Shown here in pieces: positions 33,730 through 46,571 of a stretch of 64,000 bases of DNA; position 1 is the stretch's first letter; the number at the start of each line of letters is the position of its first letter. Location of the stretch: positions 1 through 64,000 of the forward strand of contig JAULBX010004666.1 in the NCBI GenBank assembly GCA_032358255.1, in the 5' to 3' direction. The DNA is from Heterotrichella gracilis (taxonomy: Eukaryota > Sar > Xanthophyceae > Tribonematales > Xanthonemataceae). A program made the translations under genes and the position numbers. Under the pieces are notes generated by a model. That model was not told where the DNA came from, searched no databases, and worked only from the letters and a program-made list of their open reading frames with translations.

Positions 33730-36700
33730 ATGGCAGCAGTGCCCCACTACGCATGCATGCACCGTTCCGGCAAAACACAGCCGTGCCTCCGCCACTCCTG
33801 CACGCAACTACACCCTCCATGCCGCCGCAAACGCCCTCCCCGTGGCAGCACTATTCAGGCGCTTGCCATTGACCCCCTTGTGAACCAAACAGCCAATGCA
33901 CTGGCCAGCGGGGTGCGGGATGCAGCCTACGGGTACCAGCCCCTATGGCGAGAAAGCATCCCCGAGTCTGTGTATGTGGAGGTGGCTGCACAGGCGGTGG
34001 TTGCCTTCGGTGCCGCGGCGGCGGTGAGCATCGGGTTCAGGACAGTGCTGGCGTTCCTGGAGACGAAGGTGGGCAACATGCATGCATAACCAGATGCATG
34101 CATGCATGTGTTTTTCACTTCAAGCATGGGGACACAGGGCTTATCGGCTGTTGCTATTTCACTGCGTGAGACTCCCTGGATGCAGCGAGCAGGACGCTGG
34201 TTGCATGGTGTGTATGTGAATGCTTCCAGTGCAACGTAGCTGAACGCATGCATAAACTAGCCAGCTGGTAGTTGTGCCTACCAACCCCTCTCAACCTTAC
34301 ATTAGCCCCTTATCCCTCCCCTTGCTCTACCTCCTCTCCCCACTTCCACTCCCGCCATTCACCCCTGCTAGTTGCCGGCACCCTCCGTGCCAAGTTATAG
34401 GTCGCCCCTTTCCCCTCCCCTTGCTGTACCTCCTCGCCACCACTCCCACCTTTCACCAAGGTGCAGGCCAGCCTGCTGCGGAGAGGCGTCCACATTCAGC
34501 CTCCCCCCCCGCATTACCACATTCCCCGCTGGATCCCGCAGGCCACCGCCATGTTTGACGAGGCGTATGAGCAGCAAGACGAGGCGGTGGTTGACCAGAT
34601 CACCGACTTGCTACGGGCGGGGGTGGGGCCGCTAACCGCACTGGTGGTGACGGGGGCGGCGGCGCGGGTGGCTTCGGTGGCGGCTAAGGCGGGGGAGAGG
34701 CTCCAGGAGGGGGGGGGGAAGGGGGGTGCGTGTGGGTGGGGTCCGGTGGGGGGTCTTGGATGGTCATGGTAGGGTATCGAGGTGGTCACAATGTGTGTGG
34801 TGGCGTAGGGTAATATGATGGAGAGTCGGCTAATTGGGGCAGGTGTGCGTCACATTATGGGCTTGGCGGGTGGGGTAGTGCCATGCCATGGCGTGATGGT
34901 TGCCAGATGTTGCAAGCCCACCAAGAAAGTCAGTTGCTGTGCGGTGTTGACTCACTAACACCAACAGGGTTGGTCACCCCAGTACCCATGTGCAGCCTCA
35001 CGCTGCATCAAGCGGGCACACGCGTGATGGGGGCTTTGTGAGGGGCGCACATGCACGTGCACCTCCCAGCCCATCCCGCAGCCCAGCCCAAACATGCATG
35101 TCCACCCCTCTACCACCTTGCCCTGGCCCTCCCCTCTATGTCAAACCTGAAACCCTAAACCCTGAACCTTCCCTCTGCTAGGAGATCCATAATTTCTATC
35201 CCGATTCAGATTAACTCTCGACCCCTGAACCCTCCCCTGTGCAAGGAGAACCCTAATCGTCAACCCCAATCCTCCCCCCGTGCTAGGTGAGTGGTCTGAT
35301 GCGCTGTACCAGACCCTGGCGGCACTTGAGGCCGACGCATCAAAGCTGCTGGTGCTGGTGGCAATCGCAGTGGGGTGAGCCAATAAACCCTAACAACCCT
35401 ACGCCGAAGAGTATGTCTCAAAAAGGGGGCCACCCTGGCGAGCGTGCGCCATGAAACACCAGAATCTACAGGCAACCCTAAACCCTGCACTGTAGACCTA
35501 CAACCCACACAGGCAACGCTGGCAAGGGCACAGTACCAAGGAAGTGGCATGCCACCTGCATATGAAGACACCAAAGCTAGTGGAGCAGGCAACCCTGGCC
35601 ATTTCATGATATTTTGATTTATTATTATAAGTTTATTTATAAAACTTAGATATAAAGAGGTTATATGAGATGAGATGCAAATAAAGTAATTAAATCTAGG
35701 GCAATGTGGCGCTTACCGCTGATTTAATTTGCATTAATTGGTTCTGAAAAATGAATCGGCTGGGGAACCGGGTGGCTGTGCTGCTCACAGCATGCAGATC
35801 ACTTGAAAGCCAGCCCACCAGCTCCAACCCATGCGTTGTTGCACCTGTGCATCGCCAATCGGTTGCAACACCCTTGAATGGCCACCAGCATCCGCACCAC
35901 ACAACTCCTTCGGCACCATGCATCACCAACTGCAGGCACCAAGGTGTGCGCTGCACTATGTAAGTTTCTCTGTGGCAGGTACATATTGGTTGAGGCGGTA
36001 TGCCCCGGATTGCTACCTATATACCTACAGATTGGTGTTCTAAGTACAGAAACCGGCTGATTCCACGGGATGCCGTCATTTGAAGCATGCAATCAGGGTC
36101 CTAAGTCATGTGATTAACATGGGCCCCTGTGCAGCGTGGTCGCAGTGCTCGAGTTCAAGAATGTGCTGATCAGCCGGGGACTGGCCGCCATCCCCTCCAC
36201 AGACTCAGACAAGGATGATGAGGTCCGCGCCCTGCTGACTGTTAGTAGCCTGCTGACGTGGACCATACTGCCTGGAGGCGCAGGTGAAACCCCAAACCCT
36301 AAACCTTAAACCCTAATCCTAAGCAGCCTGCTGACGTGGACCATACTGCTGGGAGGCGCAGGTAAAACACCGTGAACCCTAAACCCTACACCCTAAGCAG
36401 CCTGCGGACATGGACCATACTGCCAGGAGGCGCAGGTGAAAAACCCTAAACCCTAAAGCCTTAATCCTTAAGCAGGCTGCTCACATTGATCATACTGCCG
36501 GGAAGCACAGGTGGGAGCGCATGCGGCTGGGTGGTGGGGCCGCGTGGGGTGATAGACTGGCCAACAGCGAAAAGAATACGAGTTTTAGAGTAATCCTTAA
36601 TTGTTGAATTGAGACACTCATTTGTGTAAGTTAATAATGTTTTATCTTTCTCTCGAATATTTTAGATATTTGACATATTTTGCATCTTGTTATTTACAGA

Positions 36701-38620
36701 TTCAAAAGATTTAAACATGTCTCAGCATATGAGATTATGTGCTGGTCACCGAAGCATGTTTTCTGGTCACCATTGTGATCTCATACTGAAATTATATCAG
36801 AATTGATATCAACCTCGCTGCCTGCCTGCAGTTATCGCCCTGGCCGCCTTTGATGTGGATGTGGGTCCGCTGCTGGCGGTGGGGGGTGTGGGGGGGCTGG
36901 CTGTGGGGCTGGCGGCGCAGAACCTGCTGGCAAATGTGATTGCAGGCTTCGCGGTGGTACGTGACAGGGCCCAACCTTGAACCTTGGGATCCTCTACTGG
37001 ACTTGTGTCCGGTCTAGGGTCTAGGGTTTTGGCATCTGCACTTTGTCAGTCCCAGCAGGGCTTAGCGTGTAAGGTGCTGGCTGTGTGCAACATCTAAGGG
37101 TTACGGGTATAGGGTCTATGGGTCAATGTAGTAGTGGTGCACCATGTAATCGCGGGGCTTGGGTGGTACGGGCAAAAAAGCAAACGGGACACCTTTGGCT
37201 GTGCTTTGTCTGCTGCTGCAACACATGCAACCTGGTAGCTATAAGCAGCGTGGTGTTGAACCTGTCGAGGATTCCCTGCTGTGCAACAAGCACACCATAT
37301 GCAGACATGATACATGTGTGCACTGAGACATTCCTATGCCTGCACCAACTTCCATCCCCACCCATGCCTTGTTAACTCCAGAGCTGCGGTAAGGCAGCAG
37401 GCCACCCAATGCGCTGCACTGATTTGCCCTGCTGGTGCAGCTGCTGTCTCGCCCCTTTGTGGTGGGTGAGCGCATCGTGGTCCATGGCGTGGGGACGGGG
37501 TTTGTGGAGGGGATCAACTTTGCGCGCACCACCATCCGCGGGGATGACTTGGCTCCCATTGGCATCCCCAACAAAACCATTGTGGATTCCGTGATCACCA
37601 ACTCCAGCAGGTCGATTGTCGCTGATGTGGCAACTGGTAAGCATGCATGCTGATGTGGCAATTGGTAAGCATGCATGCTGATGATGGCAATGAGCAAAAC
37701 CATGTGCAATTCATATCCCTGACGGCATGCAAGCCTGTGATGTCACTGGATATCTTGCTGGGCAAGGAACACACATTTGCCATCATGTGAGCCAACATGG
37801 TATTGCAAGAACGCACCTGCACATATGTTTTGCCAAAGAACCTTGTAGGTAACGGTCTTTGCATGTAGGTAACGGTCTTTGCAGTCGTATGTGCTTTATA
37901 GCTTTCAACATTATTGTTTATCCTGATAATGGATCAGAAATGTTGCCAGAGTTTCTCAATTTGCACTGGAAGTTGTGGCATTGCGACCGCAAGTGACGTG
38001 CACCCATGCCCTGCAGACTATCGTGGCCCCCGCCACCTGGATTTCCACGTGTATGTGTCGGCCAATGACCATGCCCGGGTGGCACCCACATGCACGGCAA
38101 TCGGCCACATGCTTTCATCGCAGGTCCTGATTGACCACCAGCTGGCGCCACGTGTGCACCTGGCGGGGATGAAGTCAAACGTGCTGGATGTGCATGTCCA
38201 GGTAAATGAACGATCAATATTGTGGTAAATGTGGTGGTAAATGTATGGTCTATTGTATGTACATGTGGCGGTGAAAGTATGATATATTGTACGTGCTGCA
38301 TGTGCATGGACAGATAAATGCATGCATACATCACGATTCCGTTTACCTGAGGCAAGCTTTGCTGGGCTGGCTTATTGCACTACGACGGTGTGCAATGGTA
38401 ATCACTGCTGAGTGTCAGCTATGCAGTGCAGTGGTGGTCATGGCTCCTGCTCAGTTTCATGTGCAAATGTTGGATACCCCTCCCTCGTTGGCTGCAGTGC
38501 TACACTACCCCTGAAGCTGCGCCACATTTCTCCTCCCTGCGCCAGTCCATCATCACATCTACCTTGGCAATTGTTGAGGAGCAGGGGTGCACTCTGCAGA
38601 CACCAGAAGGAGGGGAATGA
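33730..38620 (+). CDS. MscS-family mechanosensitive channel, probably plastid or mitochondrial (complete)
   Basis: Eight exons join in frame: 33730-34068, 34542-34725, 35287-35374, 36135-36283, 36832-36956, 37441-37636, 38017-38201 and 38498-38620, giving about 462 residues. The start ATG 33730 precedes an Arg/Cys/Pro-rich presumed transit peptide of about 50 residues. Hydrophobic segments follow, then the Gly/Ala pore helix (GVGGLAVGLAAQNLLAN, about 272-288), the beta domain (RPFVVGERIVV, RTTIRGDDLAP, IPNKTIVDSVI) and the C-terminal alpha/beta domain (HLDFHVYVS ... SNVLDVHVQ). MscS proteins open under membrane tension and release osmolytes; organellar MscS homologs of plants control plastid size and shape. 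It shares exon structure with the upstream paralog, so the pair is a tandem duplication. Organelle targeting is inferred. Confidence 0.85.
36247..36512. repeat. Four copies of an exon end plus donor, with CCCTAAA filler
   Basis: The last about 37 bases of exon 4 (AGCCTGCTGACGTGGACC... ending GGCGCAG|GTGAAA) recur at 36323-36362, 36397-36436 and 36471-36512. Each copy is preceded by CCCTAA-type filler and AAGCAG, so each has an AG in front and a GT behind. Divergence rises with distance from the exon. Confidence 0.85.
37624..37690. repeat. 27-bp tandem copies across a donor site
   Basis: GATGTGGCAACTGGTAAGCA spans the end of exon 6 and its donor. It is repeated with small changes twice more directly downstream, each time keeping GGTAAGC or a remnant. 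Confidence 0.8.
37844..37883. repeat. Perfect two-copy 20-bp tandem repeat
   Basis: TGTAGGTAACGGTCTTTGCA occurs twice back to back in an intron of the second channel gene. Confidence 0.8.
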
Positions 38621-40479
38621 CTGTCAGAATGAGTGCCCAGCATTACCAGCAGTTATTACTTCCAGCAGTTATTACTTATTACTAAGCTGCATTTCACGTT
38701 CCCCAGCAGTTTAATAAGGTACATGTAGACCAACCATAGCAGGAAGTCACTGCACATATGTTTTTTGTTAGAATATATTGCCAGATATTACCCCCACTTC
38801 TGGTGCGCACATGGGACTCATATGGGGTGTTTAGTCCTCAGCGGATGCACTACGTGCACTGATTTTGATCTTTTCTACCATGTTGACTACATATTCTACT
38901 CCAAACTTTAAGACACTAGGTAGTAATCGTGTGGCAATGCACGCATTGTTTTGATTCAGATTTTCCAAGGTGACGTCACATGCCAGACCTGCCTGAGCAT
39001 TCCTGCTTGAGCAGTGTCACTGATGACGTGGCATGCAGGTATAAATGTGGGTACTGGGTAATTCTTGAGGAGATAACGCATCTAGATATATTTCTATGCA
39101 ATTCAATGGCCTGCTTCATGCCAGATGGAATCTCATGTGTACTGTTTTCATTATGGTACAAGTTATGTGACTCCTCAATGAGATGTCTAATTGCAACTAG
39201 TTTTGCGTCAATTGATGATCTAGGATGATCAATTGCTGCGCTGCGCACAAGCTACGATCCAATCCTGATGCCATGCTCTAGGGCAGCTGACAGTGACATG
39301 ATACTAGGCAGTACCACACAGTGCACAATGCTGTGACTGAGGATATTGTTATTATGATGCTGCAGCTCCATGGAGTTTTTTGCCAGCACGCTGCTGTAAT
39401 TTTTTGAAGTTTCACTATAAAATATGAGCTGGCAGTGCCACCGGGCGTTGCGCAAGGTGCTTTCTGAGCCCAGCTGATGTCAACATCATGTCACATTAAT
39501 GAATTTTGACCAAAATCCCTCTAAGACTCTGAGATCTCGAGACGGTCAGCCTGGTTGAGGCATTAAAGACTTGAATTTCGTTACTGGTGTGCCACAGTGA
39601 CACTGTTGAATCTAACAGATTCAAGAAGGAATGCGCCGTAATTTTAATTAACGTCCATGTCCGCACTTCATTGGTGCCATCCCATATCCATGATCGCTGT
39701 GTGCATTAACCAACAACCAACGGTGCGTGGAGCCTCTCAGAAGCAGGAATGCAATTGTATGTACATCGCAGGCATCCTTAAGGACAGGGCAGTAGTAGCT
39801 AGTAGGAAAATGACTGCTTGGCATTGTGCCGGCAATCATTTAAATTGACACCAAAATCCAAGCGCTTGCGTCCCCACGCTGAGGCACTCAGTGCCGCATG
39901 GAGGAGCGTCATGATACTACAAGTCACATAGTCAGATTCCGAAGTTACATAAAGTTAAGTTTAAGGCCTCACCATACTGGCAATGCCATGCGTGCGCAAA
40001 TCTATTAGTATCATGAGTGCAAAAGTTCATCTCCGACATGTGAGGCTATCATTTGATTGACATTAATGAACAACCAAACGACATACCCATTACTAATAAT
40101 TAGCATGCAACCTGGTCTAGAGATTCTGAATGGTTCATGAGTTGCAACTCTCATTGTCCACAAGTGTAGAATGTGCCACACAATTGGGTGCCACCCATGC
40201 AATGTCAATGACAGCTTGAAAGACAATTGTTACTCATAGTGTGCGGCAGCCAATGCTTGCAGTGCCAGGTGCTACACACGGTACGTGGTACCAGTCTGGC
40301 AAGCAGCAGAAAATGGCAGACCGTCTGATAAGCAGCATTATAATACTGTAAGCTTGGTGCAAATATAAACGCGCTATTATTCTGACACATCATTGGGACA
40401 CTATGTCCTCCAAGACCCAACCATTTGCCAGTCTTGAGGATAGGACTCACACATCACATCTGCAAAAGACTTGGCGTCC
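38621..40479. other. Intergenic region between converging genes
   Basis: AT-richer DNA with only short, scattered open frames and no recognisable coding exon, repeat array or RNA gene. It holds the 3' ends of the second channel gene and of the minus-strand secreted-protein gene. Confidence 0.5.
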
Positions 40480-42427
40480 TCACTTGCCACCACTGCCTGT
40501 GTTGGTCTGGGCTGCATTAGCCGAAACGCCATTCCCAACTGAAACGGCCCCCGTCACCCCCCCTACGCCGGTGATGCGCGCAGCGTTGTGGTTCACCACA
40601 AACCCTGCATTGTAGGAGACGGCTGCCCCAGGGTTGTTGGGGTCGCGGCGGATGGCCCTATCCACTTGGACGTTGGTGATGACGCCATTGGCGTTGGTGA
40701 TGGTGTTGGTGGCCTGGGTGTTGGTGGCGGTGTTGACTGTACCGGGGTTGCGTGTGGAGGCAGCTGCATGCAGGAAGGGGGGTTGCAGGGTGAGTAATGA
40801 GGATTGGAGGGTGACTCAGTGGTGCACAGGTCTGAGAGGGTTGGCGATTGCCTCACTGCACGTATGTAGCTGTGCATGTCAAATTCAGTCAGGGAACGTC
40901 ACACATGTCACTTGGCAGTGCCCCAAATACATCCCTGGGAGATTACAGCAAAGGGGGAATGGGCTGCTGAAGGGATAGTGGAGTGGTGCAGGGGCGTTGA
41001 TAACTGCGATGCAAAGTGGCACGAGATGGGGTGGGCATGGGAGATAATTTATAAACTATGGGGGGCTAGTTAAGGAGCGGGCATGGGCATGAGGCTGGGG
41101 ATTTGCTTCCAGTTGGGGATATACTCCGAAATGGGGTGGTGGCGTGGGAGTAGGTGGAGCTGGGTTTGTGGTTTAGGGTTTGTGGTTAGCTGGGCGAGGT
41201 GATGTGGCAGTAGGGGGAGCAGGGTTTGTACACCTAAGCATGCAGACTTACTCAAGGTCTGCGACACCAGGCGGGTGTTGCCACCAATTGCAAAAGACGT
41301 CCCACTGTCCTGTGCAGTGCTCACAGGGATCTGCAGCAGCTTGCGGTGCGGGCGCACATCCCCGGGCGCAACAACCTCGGTGCTGACGCCTGTCTCCTGG
41401 GTCAGGGTCAGGGCTGCAGGGCAAGGGGTGCATACCATCAGGGTGGATGTTGACTGAATGTCATATGTGTGCGTGTGAGTGCTTGCAGGGGCCTACGCTC
41501 GGCGACTTGGTAGCACATAAAATGCAACATAACCGGTATGCGGCATTACGAGCAAATTGCTTTGTCAAAATCAATGATAGGTTTTGTTAAAATGCATGCA
41601 TGCGTTTATGAAAATAAGGGGAGAGGCTGCAGCAGCATGGCCAAGCTTTAGGGTTTAGGGTGACCCATAAATTAACGAGTTGGAGTGTCCATATGGATGG
41701 CTAAATTGGCGCAAAGGACCAGGTTTGTCCCTGGCGTATGCATGACATGAATATGCAACATTGTTGTGAGCATGCGCAATAGCCCTTTGGCCAGGGTTGC
41801 ATGCCAGTGGGCATCTTGTGCACTTGTTCATGCGGCTCCAAAATGCACCCTAGGCCAGCCTCTAAGTGACACAGGACTTCTGAGCTGAGCTGGGTGTAAG
41901 CAATCCCAGCCCGTCTCTGCACTGCATCCCATTGGGTGCCACCCAGCCGCAAGGCTTGAGATCATCAGAGAGCCTATATGGGTATCAGGTACGTGCCTAC
42001 TAGGGTGAATATGTGCCCATTAGGGTGTACACGATAGCCTGTACCAGTAGACCAGTGGCATCTGGGCCAGCGGGCAGACACTCAACTAGAACTTTGCAAG
42101 GTGTCGCCAGGCTGACCAGTATCCCAGGCTGCACACGAGGCTTTCAATGAGGAGGGGCGCCCGGACCGAGTCGCTACCGTTGACAGCATGGGGCCATGGT
42201 GCGTCTTCGGTTTGAAACTTGCAACTTGAGAAATCACTCAGGCTAGACTATCCAAGACTGTGTGTCAGCCTCTGTGCTTCACTCAGAAGACAAAGACTCG
42301 AACTTTAGAATAGGCATAAGGAGCTGCTATCAGGCTAGCCAACCAACTTACCATGCACAGGCGCCCCGACGCACAGCAGCACGGCCACCACCGCTGCCAC
42401 CCAGCAAACACTCGATCCGTGAGCCAT
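40480..42427 (-). CDS. Small secreted protein of unknown function
   Basis: Three minus-strand exons join in frame: 42427-42352, 41413-41252 and 40763-40480, giving 173 residues. The first exon encodes a clear signal peptide (MAHGSSVCW, then a Val/Ala/Leu core, then GAPVHA). The second contains RPHRKLLQIPV; an RKLLQ-type stretch is frequent just after the signal in secreted algal proteins. The third is rich in Asn, Thr, Gly and Ala (TNTQATNTITNANG, VGGVTGAVSVGNG) and ends GSGGK. There are no cysteines after the signal peptide. I do not recognise the family. Splice sites are GTAAGT/CAG and GTAAGT/CAG, both strong, which makes the model reliable. Confidence 0.7.
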
Positions 42428-44177
42428 TGTAGCTGACGTGCTGTCGACACGAGCTGAATGCTGCAACGAATGATGCGTGTCCCTTACACCTAGCTGGGCT
42501 GCAGATAGAGCTCGGTTTTCAAACCTATTGAGGGACAGACACCAGCACAAAGGTGGACTTCACAGAGTCGTGCAAAAAGGTGTGAAACACGGCCAAACAA
42601 GCAGCAAGACTGCGCCTTTTATGTGTTTCCAACCAGCACAACGCAACACGGTTCCTGACAGCCCAGATCACCAACACTGGGCACTTCAACTTGAAGTTCA
42701 CACTTTGAGGGTTGGATCCTTCTGTCAGTTCCTGTCACGTTGCTTGTCCATCAGATCAGAACGTGGACATCAGGTGCCACCAAAGTAGTACTACAGCGCT
42801 GTAAGGTGTTCCACGTGCTGCTACAAGTGCACAGATTGCTAGAAATGGCACCGAGTATAGTCGTTGCCAACGCGTGGCTCCAAGGCAGCGGCTGAGTCAG
42901 ATGTTCATTTGAAGCAAAATTTCCTGCAAAGCCTCGAAGGGGTCAAAATTTGCCCCTCAGACTGCCAGTGGCACCGCCTATACTGGCGGTCAATCTTGGA
43001 AGTGGGAAAAAAGGTGAGCTTGATGCAAGGGCTGCCAGCTGTATTTTTGTGGTGTTCCACGAAAATTTTAGGTCGAATGGTCCAATGCATGCCCAGCCAG
43101 GGGCGGCACTGTGATTGGCTGCATCGTGCCCCACTGATGAGCGACCCCTAGGTAGGTTTTCCATGGGCCCTATCAAAACCTAATAGGGTGTGGCACAGTG
43201 TCACTGTGTGTGCATGATGCAGCCGAATGGCATCACAGTGCTCAATGATTGGCAGCACCAGCAAGAGGTATCTAGAAAGAGAATCGTTCTATATATCCCT
43301 TGGCACCAGGCTTGTGATCTTCCAAAGCATTTGGTTGAAATTCATGCTTAGACTAAGTTTCTGATTGCCGCATTGACTGCCAATATGACTGCATTTTAAC
43401 TTGCAGCGCAACAGGAAATAGATTGTAGTCAGAGTCTCTGAGACACTTGAGAGGTTGATTCAGTTCAATTCAATTACAGTACAACTGCCAGAAAGTGAAG
43501 TCCTTACTGGCAGCGGTGTCTTCCGGAGGTTAGCGATGTCACATACTCCAGATGCCATAGCTGCAGCAAAGACTGACCCTTTGCTAGCCTAGGGTTGACC
43601 ACCAACATTGAATAAATGCATCACGAGCAGCAACACCTCCACTTGACAATGTGTACGAACTTTGAACTACAGTGCGTCACTTGGTATTTTAACTCAATAC
43701 ACACACCATTCATAGATAACAAAAGCCTGCTTCTGAATCAGCAATAGCACACACCGCCTGGCATCCCTACAGGAAGGCAGTGCAAGCAAAGCTAAGTGCA
43801 TGCATCAGACGAATATGCATTTGGAGAAACAATCTCACACGACTATACAGCAAATTTGGAGATGAAAATAAAATAAAACTGTTACACACCTGTACAGCAA
43901 ATAACACATAAATTGGTTGACCAAATACCCGTAGTGCGCATGCACACATATTGTTCAATGCCGGTGCTTTGGCAGGCTGTCAGCACATGACAAGCCGCGT
44001 CAGGCCCTCAGCCAGGGCAACACATGCAGGCTGCCACTGGCAGGTCCTTGGCACACAAAAATATTGGCTATTGCTAGGCTTTTGCTAGGCTTTTGCTAGG
44101 CTTTTGCTAGGCTTTTGCTAGGTACATGGCTATACATACGAGCAGCGGAGATGGAAGAATGTAAGGCTGGACTTCCT
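42428..44177. other. Intergenic region
   Basis: Upstream of the small secreted-protein gene and downstream of the first rhomboid. No coding exon is supported. It contains the 11-bp minisatellite at 44071 and otherwise unremarkable AT-rich sequence. Confidence 0.5.
44071..44122. repeat. 11-bp minisatellite, nearly five copies
   Basis: TTGCTAGGCTT is repeated in perfect tandem with a partial last copy. It lies just past the 3' end of the first rhomboid gene. Confidence 0.9.
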
Positions 44178-46571
44178 TCAGATAAAAAACAACCAATGGA
44201 AGATTTTCGCTAATGTAGGATATCTCGTAGCCATTATGCAAGCCACTTGGTCACCTATGACAACCAGTGCCACCGCCAATCCTGCCACTGCCCCCGCAAT
44301 GTGTGCCACGCTAGTCGGTGTCCAAACCCGCTCCAAACCTTGCACATTACCCTCAGGGCCAAGAACAGGCTTCATCTGAAGAGACTGCATGCACTGAAAA
44401 AGGTGTATGTGAATGTATCCTGCTTTTGGGCAGATAGTGCAGGGCTGCCTTGCATATGGTTCCAGCACAGGTGTCACATGCCGCAATCAAGTTGTAATGT
44501 CATGAAGTTGTAGGGTCCCGAACTGACATATGGAAGGGGTAGCATGATGTGTATACATGCGAGGAGACCGTTTGTAATGGTAAAAAATCATCCACATGTG
44601 CCTTGGTATTTAAACCTGGAGTCCTGCTGATATCTTACCCGCGGTCATTGCGTAATTATGAAAAAGAGGATTTGCGTAATGCGTCAGTAGGTTTATTATT
44701 ATTATTATTATAGCGTTAATGCACAATTTAGTCTGCAACCATGTGAGACAACTTGTCAGGACACATTTGTAATTTTATAAATTAGAACGCGCTAAAAATG
44801 CGCATGTGACAGTGTCTCTCACTGCTGGGCTGTAACGCTGCGATAAAATTTGCCTCACTATGTGTGGGGCAGCCATCTCCACCTCGTACACAAACTTGGC
44901 CGGCATATCGGTGTATACTTTTGCCCTTACTCACCCCCAAAACCTGCTGCATTGCAAACATGCCCAGCACCAGCACCTCCAGGGTGAGCCCCTTGGCTAG
45001 CTTGACCAGTGTGCCCACCACATACAGACCATACACGGCGCCAGAGGCACCAGCGGCTGTGACGATGGTGGGGCCAGGGGAGGAGAGGATGGAGGCGATG
45101 AGGGCACCTTGGCTGTCTCCAGGCTCATGGCCAACCTCGAACTTTGCACCGATGACGGCAATGGAGCTCACTGGGAGGAGGGGAGGAGAGGAGGGGATCT
45201 TTAGGTGCAATTTGTTCTCTTTCTTGCCCCCGGGTGATAATTTTGTCTCGTGTCATCCAGAATAGTGGTAGAAGGCAGGTGGCAGACAGAAAACGTAGAA
45301 ATGTCAAGATACTACTTATTCAAGAAGGTATATATGTAAGTTCTATCTCTACAGCAAGTATACCAGGCTGCCTAGGGGTTAGGGTTCACCCTGGAGCTGG
45401 TGGAATCTCTCCTAGCCACTCACCCAGTCCACACACCAGGTATGCCCCACACACCCACTGGGCCCCACTCCGCCTCCACTATGCGCCCATACAGCCCGTT
45501 GATGTTGCCTGCCAGGTGCATCCAGTCATGGTGGCAGAAGGTGCAGGTCAGGAACTGCCACCTGTGACACATTCTAATGGCTAACGGCACACTGGGAGTG
45601 GGGGAGGGGGGGGGGCATGTGCTCATGCATGCGGATTTGGGGTGGGAGGCGGCCGCAGGGGAGATAGAGTCTCCAAGGGGTTGGTGACACCATGTCATGG
45701 CATGGGGTGAAGGGCAGTGGGCGAGGAGGAAGTGGAGGTTGGTGGGGGGATCATGTAGGTGCATTCCCAAGATTATGTAGATGCATTCAACGTTGGCAGT
45801 AATACAACAAGGTCGAAACTTTCTGTAATCCTGTAATTCTGGTGAGCCTGAGTCCTGTAATCCTGATATGCCTGCGCCCTACCAGTTCGGGTCCTTGGGT
45901 GGCAGAAGTGGCACGGCCAGGGCGCATGCAAGCCTTTTGTCACCGGAGATGCCTTTGATGACTATGCCCTTAGCAAGGTTGATGACCAGCCACACAGCGC
46001 AGTTGATGATCAGCAGGGCAGAGGTCCCGATGCCAATACTAGGCGCGGTTGGGGCAACCACAAAGTAGGTGGCACGGGCGAGGGACGCGGAGCCCGGTGG
46101 GAGCTTAAAACCTGGGGAAGTCATGAAAGGGGGCAAGTGGTGTTACAGTACATAATACACACACTGGCAGGCCAAGGCTGGCTGCGCACGTGAGTAACTG
46201 ACCAGAGCTAGAGGGAGCAAGCTGTAGATTATCATCCGCCTAGCTGTGCTGGTGGAAAGCTTGCACATAGATAAAGTCTAGTCCACTGAAGCCTTGCGCC
46301 TACAAAGCTGACAGCAGGCAGTGTGGGTGGGTGCTGTGCAAGGCGTGGTTGCCGCAAGCGCAATGCTGGGGACGCGCCCGACCGACATGCGCATGCTGTT
46401 GGGGTGGGTCTAGACCCTCAGACTGGGAGGTGATCGGGTGGTGTACAGACACATGAGTGGGTGGTGTGAGGGTTGGCCTCACTCACCTGTGCTGTCATTG
46501 TGCAGCACCAGGTGAGCATCAGTCTCTACTGCACCCTGGCTGTTGGCGCTGTCAGCTGCAGCAGCTTGCAT
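44178..46571 (-). CDS. Rhomboid-like intramembrane serine protease, plastid type (paralog 1)
   Basis: Five minus-strand exons give a consistent frame of about 303 residues: 46571-46487, 46111-45883, 45591-45437, 45170-44935 and 44384-44178. A first span lies in exon 2 (SALLIINCAVWLVINLAKG). Exon 3 has WQFLTCTFCHHDW then HLAGN, exon 4 the active-site GASGAVYGL (Ser about 199), and exon 5 the catalytic His in VAHIAGAVAG (about 263). The Ser-His dyad is therefore intact. Compared with the paralog at 48570, exon 3 has a two-base deletion near its end. The frame is kept only if an upstream donor (GTGTGT at 45436) is used, which removes a few residues of a membrane span. Rhomboids cleave membrane proteins within the lipid bilayer. 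Confidence 0.75.
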
